Below are positions 16,851 through 26,805 of a DNA stretch of 64,000 bases, piece by piece (the first letter of the stretch is position 1; the number at the start of each line of letters is the position of its first letter). Source of the DNA: CAZCFB01 sp964511535. Its GTDB lineage: Bacteria; Myxococcota_A; Polyangia; GCA-2747355; CAZCFB01. Below the pieces are notes generated by a model. The model had not been told where the DNA came from and made no database searches. It was given only the letters and a program-made list of their open reading frames with translations. The translations under genes were made by a program, and so were the position numbers. The stretch covers positions 62,001 to 126,000 of the forward strand of contig CAZEFW010000005.1 of assembly GCA_964511535.1 (NCBI GenBank). Direction: 5' to 3'.

Positions 16851-18346
16851 CGCGCCCCGCGCCGGGTCAGCACCGCCGGGATGGTGAGCAGCAGCAGCCG
16901 AGCGTCCAGGCGCAGGGACCAGCTGTCCACATACTCCAGGTCCATGCGCATCCAGTCCTCGAAGTCCACCGCGTTGCGGCCGCTCACCTGCCAGATCCCG
17001 GTGATGCCCGGCTTCATGGAGAGGCGGCGACGCTGCCAGCCCTTGATCTGCTGCTGCTCCTGTACTGGCAGCGGGCGCGGGCCCACCAGGCTCATCTCGC
17101 CTCGCAGCACGTTGAGCAGCTGGGGCAGCTCGTCGAGAGAGGTGGACCGCAGCAGCTTGCCCAGGGGGGTGACCCGCGGGTCCTGCTTCAGCTTGAACAC
17201 CGGGCCGGACATCTCGTTGCCGGCCTCGGCCAGGCGGTCCCGGTCGGCCTCGGCGCCCTGGACCATGGTGCGGAACTTCAGCATGAAAAAGGGCCGCCCG
17301 TGCAGGCCGCTGCGGCGCTGGGTGAACAGCACCGGGCGCCCCATGCTCAGCATGATCGCCGCGCTCACCAGCAACAGCACGGGCGAGAGAAGGAGCAGCC
17401 CGGTCAGGGCCAGGGCGATGTCGAGCACCTGCTTGACGGCCAGCGCCTCGGCGGAGCGCGGCGCCGCGTCGAGGCAGATCACGGGCGCGCCGTACAGCGG
17501 CTCCACGCGGGGGGCGCCCCCGCCGGCGGCCTCGAGATCGATGACGAAGTCCGAGGCCACGCCCAGCTCGTGGCAGGTGTCCAGCGCGTCGTGGGCGGAG
17601 GCGGGCCGGTTGTAGGGCGGGAAGAAGATGGCGCGGTCCACCGCTTGCTCGTGCAGCACGCGGGGCAGGTCGGACAGGGCGCCGAGGTGGGGTGGTAGAT
17701 CTTGTTGAGGGTGAGGCGGGTCGGTGTCAGCGGCAGCTTCAGCTTCAGCATCAGCTTCAGCTTCAGCTTCAGCTTCAGCCTCGGATTCAGCCTCGGCTTC
17801 GTCTCCCAGCCGTCCCACCAGGATCGGGGGCAGGGGGTCGGCGTCTGCGTCGCGCACGAAGCGCTCCATCAGGGGGCCTGGATCTCCCACCAGCAGCAGG
17901 GAGAGGCGCCCGATGCCTTTTCGGTGCTGGTAGCGGACCCACGAGGCCACCAGGGAGCGCTCCAGGTAGAGCAGGCAGAACGAGCAGCCGAGGAACAGCA
18001 CCACCAGGCTGCGGTTGATCACCGACTGGGTCAAAAAGAGCAGCGCGGTGAGGCCCAGCAGCCCGGCCAGGTGCAGCTTGATCATGGCCCAGAGCAGCGC
18101 CAGCCGGCCCGGCGGCCGCAGGGCCACCCGGTGCAGTCCCAGCGCGGCGGCCAGGGCCAGCCAGAGCGGCAGCACGAGGTAGGCGAGGGTGGCGTAGTGG
18201 GCCGGGTCGGGCGGCTCCTTCAGGTAAGGCACCGCGCCGCGCAGGGCGCCGTGCAGCAGGAAGGAGAGGCCCATGGCCGCCAGGACCAGCGCCCCGTCCA
18301 GCAGGAGCATAAGGCGGCCGATGCCGCCGCCGCGGGCGGGCTCCAC
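16847..18346 (-). CDS. Polyprenyl-phosphate sugar-1-phosphate transferase (exopolysaccharide initiation)
   Basis: A roughly 499-residue inner-membrane protein of the WbaP/WcaJ type. It has several N-terminal membrane segments, a central cytoplasmic domain and a C-terminal bacterial sugar transferase domain with QRRSGLHGRPFFMLKFRTM, RSTSLDELPQLLNVLRG and GPRPLPV, then KPGITGIWQVSGRN. It would load the first sugar phosphate onto undecaprenyl phosphate. An insert of alternating Glu-Ala (about 26 residues) in the central domain is encoded by a GCTTCA-type hexamer array at 17732-17801. The start is a GTG: GGGAGG lies five bases upstream of 18346; the GTG at 18352, overlapping the upstream TGA, is the alternative. 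It is coupled to the WecG/TagA gene before it and the Omp85 gene after it. Confidence 0.88.
   Translation of the reverse strand: MEPARGGGIGRLMLLLDGALVLAAMGLSFLLHGALRGAVPYLKEPPDPAHYATLAYLVLPLWLALAAALGLHRVALRPPGRLALLWAMIKLHLAGLLGLTALLFLTQSVINRSLVVLFLGCSFCLLYLERSLVASWVRYQHRKGIGRLSLLLVGDPGPLMERFVRDADADPLPPILVGRLGDEAEAESEAEAEAEAEADAEAEAAADTDPPHPQQDLPPHLGALSDLPRVLHEQAVDRAIFFPPYNRPASAHDALDTCHELGVASDFVIDLEAAGGGAPRVEPLYGAPVICLDAAPRSAEALAVKQVLDIALALTGLLLLSPVLLLVSAAIMLSMGRPVLFTQRRSGLHGRPFFMLKFRTMVQGAEADRDRLAEAGNEMSGPVFKLKQDPRVTPLGKLLRSTSLDELPQLLNVLRGEMSLVGPRPLPVQEQQQIKGWQRRRLSMKPGITGIWQVSGRNAVDFEDWMRMDLEYVDSWSLRLDARLLLLTIPAVLTRRGAR
17732..17801. repeat. Hexamer microsatellite inside the sugar transferase gene
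   Basis: A run of GCTTCA units with a few substitutions encodes the Glu-Ala insert of the sugar transferase. The unit is a multiple of three, so changes in number would alter insert length, not frame. Confidence 0.85.
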
Positions 18347-18348
18347 CG

Positions 18349-19167
18349 TCACCTCCCGGCCAGCAGCTGCCGCGCCAGCAGCCAGATGAACAGCGGGTTG
18401 CGTACCAGATATCGACGCCAGAGGCGGCGGGGCTCCACGCCGAGGCGGAACAGCCACTCCAGGCCGCGTCGCTGCATCCATCCGGGCGCCTGGGCCTTGG
18501 TGCCCGCGACGAAGTCGAAGCCGGCCCCCACGCCGAAGGTCACCGGCGCGGTCAGGTGTTGGCGGTAGCGCGCCATCCACAGCTCCTGCTTTGGGCACCC
18601 CATGGCGACCCACACCAGGTCGGCCCCGGCGTCGTTGATTGCGCGGATGTTGTCCAGCTCCACCCGGTCATCCAGGGGGCCGAAGGGCGGCTCGGCCGCG
18701 CCCACCACCCGGGCCCCGGGCCAGCGCCGCTCGATCTCGCCCCGCAGCAGCTGCAGGGTGGGCGTGGTGGCGCCGTAGAGGTAGTGGCGCCAGCCGCGCT
18801 GCTCGGAGGCGGCCAGCGCGCGGGCGAAGAACTCGGGGCCATAGCAGCGGTCGGGCAGGGCGCCTCCACCCAGCATGTCGCTGGCCCAGCGCAGGGGCAT
18901 GCCGTCCGGCGCCAGCATGTCCGCGTCGAGCACGGCCTGCCGGTATTCCGGGTGCAGGTGCGCCTCGGTCAGCACATGCACGTTGGCCAGCACCACCGTA
19001 CGCGTGGGGCCTGGGGGCGTACGGTCCACCTGCTGCCCCACCCAGCGCAGCAGGGAGTCGTAGGTCACCTGGGCCACCGGTACTCCGATGACCTGGATCC
19101 GCCGAATCTCCCCGGGATGCTCCATATTTTCAGAGACATGAGCCATTGTTTGGCGATTCAAGACCAT
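18349..19167 (-). CDS. WecG/TagA/CpsF-family glycosyltransferase
   Basis: A roughly 272-residue GT26 enzyme. Family marks: TVVLANVHVLTEAH, the LAPDGMPL segment with the catalytic-base Asp, YLYGATTPTLQLL, then DLVWVAMGCPKQELWM and GVGAGFDFVAGTKAQAPGWM, and the basic C-terminal helix that binds the membrane. It transfers the second sugar (ManNAc/ManNAcA-type in known members) onto a lipid-linked precursor. The gene order GT26 - sugar transferase - Omp85 fits an exopolysaccharide start module. The start is uncertain between ATGs at 19167, 19146 and 19125, none with a clear ribosome site. Its TGA is followed at once by the start of the sugar transferase gene. Confidence 0.86.
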   Translation of the reverse strand: MVLNRQTMAHVSENMEHPGEIRRIQVIGVPVAQVTYDSLLRWVGQQVDRTPPGPTRTVVLANVHVLTEAHLHPEYRQAVLDADMLAPDGMPLRWASDMLGGGALPDRCYGPEFFARALAASEQRGWRHYLYGATTPTLQLLRGEIERRWPGARVVGAAEPPFGPLDDRVELDNIRAINDAGADLVWVAMGCPKQELWMARYRQHLTAPVTFGVGAGFDFVAGTKAQAPGWMQRRGLEWLFRLGVEPRRLWRRYLVRNPLFIWLLARQLLAGR

Positions 19168-19185
19168 ATCAGCAGGACACAGAAA

Positions 19186-19214
19186 CTGTCGACTGTCGAC
19201 TGCGGACTGTCGAC
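19186..19214. repeat. GTCGACT-type heptamer repeat cluster
   Basis: Three or four GTCGAC(T) units with a 7-bp period lie between the divergent GT26 gene and the activase gene; they belong to the same family as 13799, 31244 and 57964. Confidence 0.7.
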
Positions 19215-19243
19215 CCGTGAATCACCACCTTGACTCGGAGGCT

Positions 19244-19279
19244 TTCTTGCCTAGACTGACACGTCAGTCTAGCTAAGAA
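19244..19279. promoter_or_regulatory. Long dyad, probable TetR-family operator
   Basis: Two perfect 10-bp arms, CTAGACTGAC and GTCAGTCTAG, are separated by AC (19251-19272), and the flanks add TTCTT and AAGAA in register, making a 36-bp dyad. The core TGAC-N2-GTCA within such a long dyad is typical of TetR-family repressors. It lies 52 bp upstream of the activase-like start, where a promoter would be, and could equally affect the divergent GT26 operon. No TetR gene is in the window. Confidence 0.7.
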
Positions 19280-19331
19280 ACCGATCGGCCAGTTGCGCCT
19301 GAATCTCTGGTGCAGGGCCTGGAGCGAATAA

Positions 19332-22300
19332 ATGTCACAGCGGTACATCGGAATCGATATGGGTGCGGAGACCATCAAGGTGGTGGAGCTCACCCGCGAC
19401 GGAGAGGACCTGCGCTGGACCGGGCGCTGGATCCTGGAGCATCACAAGGAGCCCGGGCCAGGGCTGCTGGACACCCTGGGTGAGGCGGGGTGGGACGGCG
19501 TGACGGGCGCCGCGGTGAGCGGACGCCTGGGGACCATGACCCGGCTGCCGCGCATCCCGGTCAAGCAGGCCCAGGCCGGGGGCTACCGGTTCCTCTTTTC
19601 GGACGAGTCGGCCACCCTGGTGTCCATCGGCAGCCACGGCTTCTCGGTGCTCGAGCTGCGCCCCAGCGGCGTGGAGGTGTTCCGTGAGAACTCCCGCTGC
19701 TCCCAGGGCACAGGCAACTTCCTGCGCCAGCTGGTGGAGCGGTTCGACCTGGACATCAATGAGGCGAGCGACATCTGCGCCACCGTGGAGGACCCGGCGC
19801 CGCTGTCTGGCCGCTGCCCCGTGATCCTGAAGACCGACATGACCCACCTGGCCAACAAGGGCGAGAGCCGGGCCCGCATCCTCGCCGGGCTGTACGACGC
19901 GGTGTGCGAGAACGTGCAGGTGCTGCTCAAACCGCGCACCTCGCCGCCCAAGGTGGTGCTGCTGGGCGGCGTGTCCCGCGCCCAGCGGATCCGGGATAAC
20001 TTCCGCCTGTTCCTCGAGCGGCACGAGATGGCCCTCGACTACACCGACGGGGACGACGCGCTCTTCTTCGAGGCCCTGGGCAGCGCGGTGGCCGCCGCCG
20101 AGATGGCCCACCAGGAGCTGCCCGCCCTGGAGGCGCTGCTGGCGCCGGCCGGCGCCGAGGACCTGGAGCGGGTGCCGTCGCTGGCCGACGCGCTGCCGCG
20201 GGTCAAGCGCATGGAGCGGGCGCCCCTGCCCGAGCCCAACGGCGTGCAGCGCGAGGTGGTGCTCGGCTTCGACATCGGCTCCACCGGCTCCAAGGTGGTG
20301 GCCCTGGACGCCAGCACGCGAGAGCTGGTGTGGGAGGGGTACATCAACACCAACGGCAACCCGGTGGGCGCCGCCCAGACGCTGATGCAGCAGTGGGTGG
20401 ATCACAAGGCGAGTCGCTATCCGGTGCTCGGCCTGTCGGTCACCGGCAGCGGGCGCGAGGTGGTGGGCTCGCTCATGTCGAGCTGCTACGGGGTGGAGCG
20501 GGTCTACATCCTCAACGAGATCGCGGCCCACGCCGAGGGGGCGATGCACTACGACCCGCGGGTGGACACCATCTTCGAGATCGGCGGCCAGGACGCCAAG
20601 TACATCCGCCTGGCCGAGGGCAGGGTGGTGGACGCTGCCATGAACGAGGCGTGCAGCGCCGGCACCGGCAGCTTCATCGAGGAGCAGGGGCGCAAGTTCT
20701 CCGGCATCGAGGACGTCGTCCAGCTGGGCCAGGAGGCCCTGGCCGCGCCCCACGGCATCTCACTGGGGCAGCACTGCTCGGTGTTCATGGCCGAGATCAT
20801 CGACGGCGCCGTGGCGGCAGGGGAGCAGCAGCAGGCGATCATCGCGGGGATCTACGACGCCATCATCCAGAACTACCTGAACCGGGTGAAGGGCAGCCGG
20901 GACGTGGGCCAGTACATCTTCTGCCAGGGCATGCCCTTCTCGTCGGACGCCCTGGCGGCGGCGGTGGCGCACCAGACCGGCAGCGAGGTGATCATCCCGC
21001 CCAACCCGGGCACGGTCGGCGCCCTGGGCATCGCGTTGCTCTCCCTCAAGGGGCTGGAGCTCTCCGACGCCGAGGCGGTTGATTGCGGGCGCTTCCTGCA
21101 GGCCGAGATGCTCAAGAAGGACACCTTCGTGTGCAAGTCCACCAAGGGGTGCGGCGGGGCGGGCAACAAGTGCCGCATCGACCGGCTGACCACCGAGGTG
21201 GCGGGCAAGCGCAAGCGCTTCACCTGGGGGGGCGGCTGCTCCCTGTACGACCGGGGCACCGGCAAGGTGAAGCTGCCCGATCTGGCCCCCGACCCGTTCC
21301 GCGAGCGGGAGGAGCTCGTGGCGCAGGTGGTGCGCCGCGTGAGCGACGGCAAGGGCAGGGCGCGCGTGGCCATGACCGACGAGTTCCTGCTCAAGAGCCT
21401 GTTCCCGTTCTACGCCACCTTCGTGCACAAGCTCGGCTTCCAGGTGGAGGCCCACACCGGCGCCGACCAGAAGGCGCTCAAGCGCGGCATCGAGCAGGCC
21501 AACGTACCTTTCTGCGCGCCGATGCAGCAGTACCACGGCGTGATCTCCAACCTGGCCGAGACCGCGCCGGACTTCATCCTGTCGCCCATGCTGCGCTCGC
21601 TGCCGAGGGTGGGCGACGAGCGGGTGGCGCGGGTGTGCCCCATCGTGCAGGGGAGCCCGGACATCATGCGCTGGGACCTGGGCAAGGAGATGGGGGCGCG
21701 CGTGGTGCGCACCGTAGTGGACTTCGGCCCGGACAACCTGCACTCGCCCGAGTTCATCAGCAGCTGCCACCGCATGGCCGCCGACCTCGGGGTGGGCGAC
21801 GAGGCCACCGTCCGCGCGGCGCTGGAGGACGCCCGGGGCGTGCAGACGCGCTTCGACGAGGCGACCCTGGAGCTGGGCCGCAAGGCGGTGGCGTACTGCG
21901 AGGAGCGGGGCGTCATCCCGGTGGTGATCCTGGGCCGGGCCTACACCATCTACAACACCGTGCTCAACTCCAACGTGCCCGCCATCATGCGGGAGCAGGG
22001 GGCGATCCCGATCCCGGTGGACTGCTACCCGGTGGACGACGGGGTGCCGGTGTTTCAGGACATCTACTGGGGCTACGGCCAGCGCAACCTGCGCGCGGCG
22101 CACAAGGTTCGCCGCACCCCCGGGCATTACAGCCTGTTCTGCAGCAACTACTCCTGCGGGCCCGACAGCTTCATCATCCACTTCTACACCTACATCATGG
22201 AGGGCAAGCCGTTCTCGGTCATCGAGACCGACGGGCACTCCGGCGACGCAGGGACCAAGACCCGCGTGGAGGCATTCCTGCACTGCGTGCGCGAGGACCT

Positions 22301-23813
22301 CAAGGGGATCGGGCGGGAGACCGAGCCCAACTCGCTCAAGTCCATCGAGGAGGACACCTCCAGCCTGGCCACCATCCGCAGCAATGGCGAGACGCTGCTG
22401 ATGCCGCGCATGGGCGCGGCCGCCGAGGCGCTGGCGGCCAGCTTGCGGGGCATCGGCGTGGACGCCGAGTGCCTGCCCATGCCGGACCGCGACGCGGTGA
22501 GGCTCGGTCGGCGCCACACGTCCGGCAAGGAGTGCGTGCCCATGACCATCACCACGGGCAGCATGCTCCAGCGGCTGGAGCAGGACGCGCACAAGGACAA
22601 CAAGTTCTGCCTGTTCATGCCCCGCTCCTCCGGGCCGTGCCGGTTCGGCATGTACAACGTGCTGCACAAGATCATCCTGGAGCGGCTGGAGTGGAAGGAC
22701 CGCGTGCGCGTCTGGTCGCCCGCCGACTCGGGCTACTTCGCCGACCTGCCCCAGGGGTTCGTGGTGGCGCTGTTCTGCTCCATCATGACCATCGACATGA
22801 TGCTGGAGGCGCTGTACGACGCGCGGCCGGACGAGGCTGAGGAGGGCGCCGCGGACAAGATCTACGACCGGTACCGCGACAAGCTGCTGGCCCACGTGGA
22901 GGGGCTCTCCAAGGACGGCGGAGACCTGTCCCTGGCCGGCGCGCTGATGGAGATCGCCAGCGGCCGGTTCTACGGCTGCGCGGACCTGCTGCGGCAGTGC
23001 TGCCAGGAGATGTCGGCCATCAAGCAAGGCAAGGAGATGCCCAGGGTCATCGTGGTGGGCGAGATCTACGTCCGGTGCGACCCCTTCGCCAACGACTTCA
23101 CCATCAAGCGGCTGGAAGAGCGCGGCATCCGCTGCACCTTCGCGCCCTTCTCCGAGTGGCTGGAGTACGCCGACTACATCAACTTCAAGACCGGCGACGC
23201 CAGCGGCTTCGGGGACCGCGCCCGCAACTTCATCCAGGCCCATGTGCAGAAGCGGACCTACGCCATCGCCGCCAAGGAGATGGGCTGGGGCGCGCGCACC
23301 TCGGTCAAGGACACCCTGGCCGCGTCCCACGAGTACATCAGCCCCGACCTGCACGGCGAGGCCGCCCTCACCCTGGGCGGGCCGCTGCACGAGTGGCGCG
23401 AGGGCCACGTGGACGGCGTGGTCAGCGTCGGCCCGCTGGAGTGCATGCCCAACAAGATCGACGAGGCGCAGTTCTTCCACGTGGCCGAGGAGGAGGGCCT
23501 GCCCTCCCTGACCATCTCCCTCAACGGCGATCCCCAGGACACCGAGGTGCTGGACAACTTCGCCTACGAGGTCCACACCCAGCACCGCCAGCGCGCCGAG
23601 GCGCCGGCGCGGGAGCGGGAGCGGAACAAGGAGCGCTTCAAGCGCCTGATGGACGCCTTGACCCCGCCCCAGGTCCGGGGCGATGGGGCCCACGCCGGGC
23701 CGATCCACGTGGAGGATCGCACCGGCTCCTTCCCGGGCCAGAAGACGCCCATGGCCGGCATCAGCGCGCTGATGGGCGGCCTGCCCGGCGTGCGGCGGAG
23801 GCCGCGATCCTGA
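19332..23813 (+). CDS. Giant (R)-2-hydroxyacyl-CoA dehydratase activase-like protein (BcrA/BadF ATPases plus DUF2229)
   Basis: A 1493-residue cytoplasmic protein. Two actin-fold BcrA/BadF-type ATPase domains come first. The N-terminal one (YIGIDMGAETIKVVEL) has a degenerate phosphate loop but keeps ENSRCSQGTGNFL and SGRCPVILKTD. The second, from about residue 310, has the regular GFDIGSTGSKVV, then GGQDAKYIRL, NEACSAGTGSFIEE and QHCSVFMAEI, whose Cys would bind the inter-subunit 4Fe-4S cluster. A Cys-rich hinge (CKSTKGCGGAGNKC) leads into the DUF2229/HgdB-like half. In the model enzyme the activase injects one electron into a radical dehydratase using ATP. Large fused forms are known in anaerobes and myxobacteria; their substrate is unknown. 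GGAG lies eight bases upstream of the ATG; a TetR-like dyad sits in the promoter. Confidence 0.85.
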   Translation: MSQRYIGIDMGAETIKVVELTRDGEDLRWTGRWILEHHKEPGPGLLDTLGEAGWDGVTGAAVSGRLGTMTRLPRIPVKQAQAGGYRFLFSDESATLVSIGSHGFSVLELRPSGVEVFRENSRCSQGTGNFLRQLVERFDLDINEASDICATVEDPAPLSGRCPVILKTDMTHLANKGESRARILAGLYDAVCENVQVLLKPRTSPPKVVLLGGVSRAQRIRDNFRLFLERHEMALDYTDGDDALFFEALGSAVAAAEMAHQELPALEALLAPAGAEDLERVPSLADALPRVKRMERAPLPEPNGVQREVVLGFDIGSTGSKVVALDASTRELVWEGYINTNGNPVGAAQTLMQQWVDHKASRYPVLGLSVTGSGREVVGSLMSSCYGVERVYILNEIAAHAEGAMHYDPRVDTIFEIGGQDAKYIRLAEGRVVDAAMNEACSAGTGSFIEEQGRKFSGIEDVVQLGQEALAAPHGISLGQHCSVFMAEIIDGAVAAGEQQQAIIAGIYDAIIQNYLNRVKGSRDVGQYIFCQGMPFSSDALAAAVAHQTGSEVIIPPNPGTVGALGIALLSLKGLELSDAEAVDCGRFLQAEMLKKDTFVCKSTKGCGGAGNKCRIDRLTTEVAGKRKRFTWGGGCSLYDRGTGKVKLPDLAPDPFREREELVAQVVRRVSDGKGRARVAMTDEFLLKSLFPFYATFVHKLGFQVEAHTGADQKALKRGIEQANVPFCAPMQQYHGVISNLAETAPDFILSPMLRSLPRVGDERVARVCPIVQGSPDIMRWDLGKEMGARVVRTVVDFGPDNLHSPEFISSCHRMAADLGVGDEATVRAALEDARGVQTRFDEATLELGRKAVAYCEERGVIPVVILGRAYTIYNTVLNSNVPAIMREQGAIPIPVDCYPVDDGVPVFQDIYWGYGQRNLRAAHKVRRTPGHYSLFCSNYSCGPDSFIIHFYTYIMEGKPFSVIETDGHSGDAGTKTRVEAFLHCVREDLKGIGRETEPNSLKSIEEDTSSLATIRSNGETLLMPRMGAAAEALAASLRGIGVDAECLPMPDRDAVRLGRRHTSGKECVPMTITTGSMLQRLEQDAHKDNKFCLFMPRSSGPCRFGMYNVLHKIILERLEWKDRVRVWSPADSGYFADLPQGFVVALFCSIMTIDMMLEALYDARPDEAEEGAADKIYDRYRDKLLAHVEGLSKDGGDLSLAGALMEIASGRFYGCADLLRQCCQEMSAIKQGKEMPRVIVVGEIYVRCDPFANDFTIKRLEERGIRCTFAPFSEWLEYADYINFKTGDASGFGDRARNFIQAHVQKRTYAIAAKEMGWGARTSVKDTLAASHEYISPDLHGEAALTLGGPLHEWREGHVDGVVSVGPLECMPNKIDEAQFFHVAEEEGLPSLTISLNGDPQDTEVLDNFAYEVHTQHRQRAEAPARERERNKERFKRLMDALTPPQVRGDGAHAGPIHVEDRTGSFPGQKTPMAGISALMGGLPGVRRRPRS

Positions 23814-23870
23814 GTTGATCCCTGGCCGGCGGCCCCGGGCCATGGCGCCGGTGACAGCCAACTCATCTTG

Positions 23871-23910
23871 TTATTTCGTCGTTTCGTCCTTTCGCCGTTT
23901 TGTCATTGGC
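23871..23910. repeat. TTTCGTCG-type octamer repeat cluster
   Basis: An array with an 8-bp period; ATTTCGTCGTTTCGTC at 23873-23888 is identical to 6138-6153 in the pilT spacer. It lies between the activase gene and the glnB promoter. Confidence 0.75.
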
Positions 23911-23979
23911 GACGGCTGGCCAAAATCATCACTCCTGCCATGTGATTGGAGCGCGCCACCCCTGGGCGGCTTTCACGTG

Positions 23980-24007
23980 TTGTTGCAGTTTTTTTTCCTG
24001 CTATAGA
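23980..24007 (+). promoter_or_regulatory. Candidate sigma-70 promoter of glnB
   Basis: TTGTTG and TATAGA are separated by 16 bp, including a run of T, about 40 bp before the glnB ATG. I see no GG-N10-GC sigma-54 site at this position. Confidence 0.45.
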
Positions 24008-24046
24008 TAAATCGTCCAATCCAACACGGGCCCACGGAGTGCTCAG

Positions 24047-24385
24047 ATGCGCAAGGTCGAGGCGGTCTTCAAGCCGTTCAAGCTTGACGAGGTCAAGGAG
24101 TCCCTGGCGGACATCGGCGTGGCAGGCATGACCGTTACCGAGGTCAAGGGGTTCGGCCGCACCGGCGGCAAGAAGGAGGTCTACCGGGGCTCGGCCTACG
24201 TGGTGGACTTCGTGCCCAAGGTCAAGGTGGAGGTGGTGGTGCCCGACGACCTGGTGCGGCTCGTGGTGGACGCCATCGTGGCCGGGGCCCGGACGGGCCG
24301 CGTGGGAGACGGAAAGATCTTCGTCACGCCAGTGGAGGAGGTGATCCGAATCCGCACAGGCGAGACGGGAGAGGGCGCCCTGTAG
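24047..24385 (+). CDS. glnB: Nitrogen regulatory protein P-II
   Basis: A 112-residue PII trimer subunit of standard length. The T-loop is present with Tyr51 (YRGSAYVVDF), the residue uridylylated in proteobacteria, followed by the B-loop (DAIVAGARTGRVGDGKIFV) and the C-loop. PII proteins bind ATP/ADP and 2-oxoglutarate and tune glutamine synthetase adenylylation, NtrB and the ammonium channel. GGAG lies seven bases upstream of the ATG. glnA follows after 56 bp on the same strand, the classical PII-GS pairing, probably one operon. Confidence 0.96.
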   Translation: MRKVEAVFKPFKLDEVKESLADIGVAGMTVTEVKGFGRTGGKKEVYRGSAYVVDFVPKVKVEVVVPDDLVRLVVDAIVAGARTGRVGDGKIFVTPVEEVIRIRTGETGEGAL

Positions 24386-24441
24386 GAGACCCGGCGCTTC
24401 AGAACCGCAAGACAAGCTCATGCACAAACAGGAGATCCCTG

Positions 24442-25854
<1,413 letters not shown>

Positions 25855-25967
25855 GGTACTGCTGCTGGCGAGTCGCGTACAGTACACCGGTGGGATTAGT
25901 GGCCCGGGTACGGTGGGTTGGCCTATACTCAGGCACATGGGGCAGCCACTGCCCCCGGTGATTATTG

Positions 25968-26798
25968 ATGGATCGTTTACTGGTCAACATGCTGCGCGTG
26001 ATGCCCCTGCGCAGCTACACCCGGCTCATATACCTGGCGGCCCGGATTCCTGTCCCTCGCGGCGCCCGCCGCGCGGTGTACAGCTGGCTCGGCGCCCGGT
26101 TCGGCATGGACCTGCGTGAGGCAGAGCTGGCCCTGAGCGACTATCCCTGCTTTCAGGATCTGTTCGTGCGGCGGCTGCAGGCCGGGCGCAGGCCTCAGGA
26201 CCCGAGCCCCGAGGCGGTCACCTCACCGGTGGACGCCAAGATCAGCGAAATGGGGACCATCCACAGCGGCTGCCTGATCCAGGCCAAGGGGATCCAGTAC
26301 CCGGTGGAGGAGCTGCTCAAGGATCAAGCCCTGGCAGCGCGGATGGACGGCGGCACCTTCGCCACCCTTTATTTGCGACCGCGGGATTACCATCGCATTC
26401 ACAGTCCGTTGGATGCTACGGTGTGCGAGATCCGTCACGTGCCGGGGACCCTCTTTCCGGTGCAGCCTTACATGGTGCGGGGCCTGGCAGGGCTCTTCAC
26501 CCGCAATGAGCGCGTGGTGCTCGAGTTGGACACGGCCGCAGGCAAGGCGGCCCTCGTTTGCGTGGCGGCCAGCGGGGTTGGAAATATCAGCCTCGCCCTC
26601 GACCGGGAGCAGGTGAAGGCGGGGGGGCAGAAGGTGGACAGGGGCCAGGAGGTGGCGGCGTTTAACCTTGGATCGACGGTGATCCTGGTCTTCGCCGCCG
26701 GCGCGGTGTCTCTTGAGGGGCTCAGCCCGGGCCAGGAGATCCGGGTAGGCCAGCGCATCGGCGCTCTGACTGGAGCAGATGTGGCGAGCAGCAACTGA
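25968..26798 (+). CDS. psd: Phosphatidylserine decarboxylase proenzyme
   Basis: A 276-residue protein that makes phosphatidylethanolamine from phosphatidylserine at the inner membrane. The self-cleavage site that creates the pyruvoyl group is NLGSTVIL (Ser236, LGST form). Other family motifs are SPVDAKI and DYHRIHSP, with the FPVQP segment nearby. ATG 25968 was chosen over the TTG just before it; no good ribosome site is visible for either. The TGA overlaps the GAGG ribosome site of the following methyltransferase gene, seven bases away, so the two are likely co-translated. Confidence 0.93.
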   Translation: MDRLLVNMLRVMPLRSYTRLIYLAARIPVPRGARRAVYSWLGARFGMDLREAELALSDYPCFQDLFVRRLQAGRRPQDPSPEAVTSPVDAKISEMGTIHSGCLIQAKGIQYPVEELLKDQALAARMDGGTFATLYLRPRDYHRIHSPLDATVCEIRHVPGTLFPVQPYMVRGLAGLFTRNERVVLELDTAAGKAALVCVAASGVGNISLALDREQVKAGGQKVDRGQEVAAFNLGSTVILVFAAGAVSLEGLSPGQEIRVGQRIGALTGADVASSN

Positions 26799-26805
26799 GG
26801 ATTGA

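Noticed and set aside
17732..17801. Phase-variable switch in the sugar transferase
   Set aside because: The unit is 6 bp, so changes cannot shift the reading frame.
20760..23861. A 1033-codon open frame antisense to the activase-like gene
   Set aside because: The same GC effect; no recognisable domain and no ribosome site.
23971..23979. TTTCACGTG upstream of glnB, resembling half of a parS site
   Set aside because: Only the left half and centre match; the right half (TTGTT) is unlike GAAACA. parAB is 20 kb away.
23965..24007. Sigma-54 promoter for glnB
   Set aside because: No GG-N10-GC arrangement is present near the start.
25937..26119. Protein gene starting at the ATG at 25937
   Set aside because: It overlaps psd in another frame and its translation is Pro/Arg-rich without family similarity.
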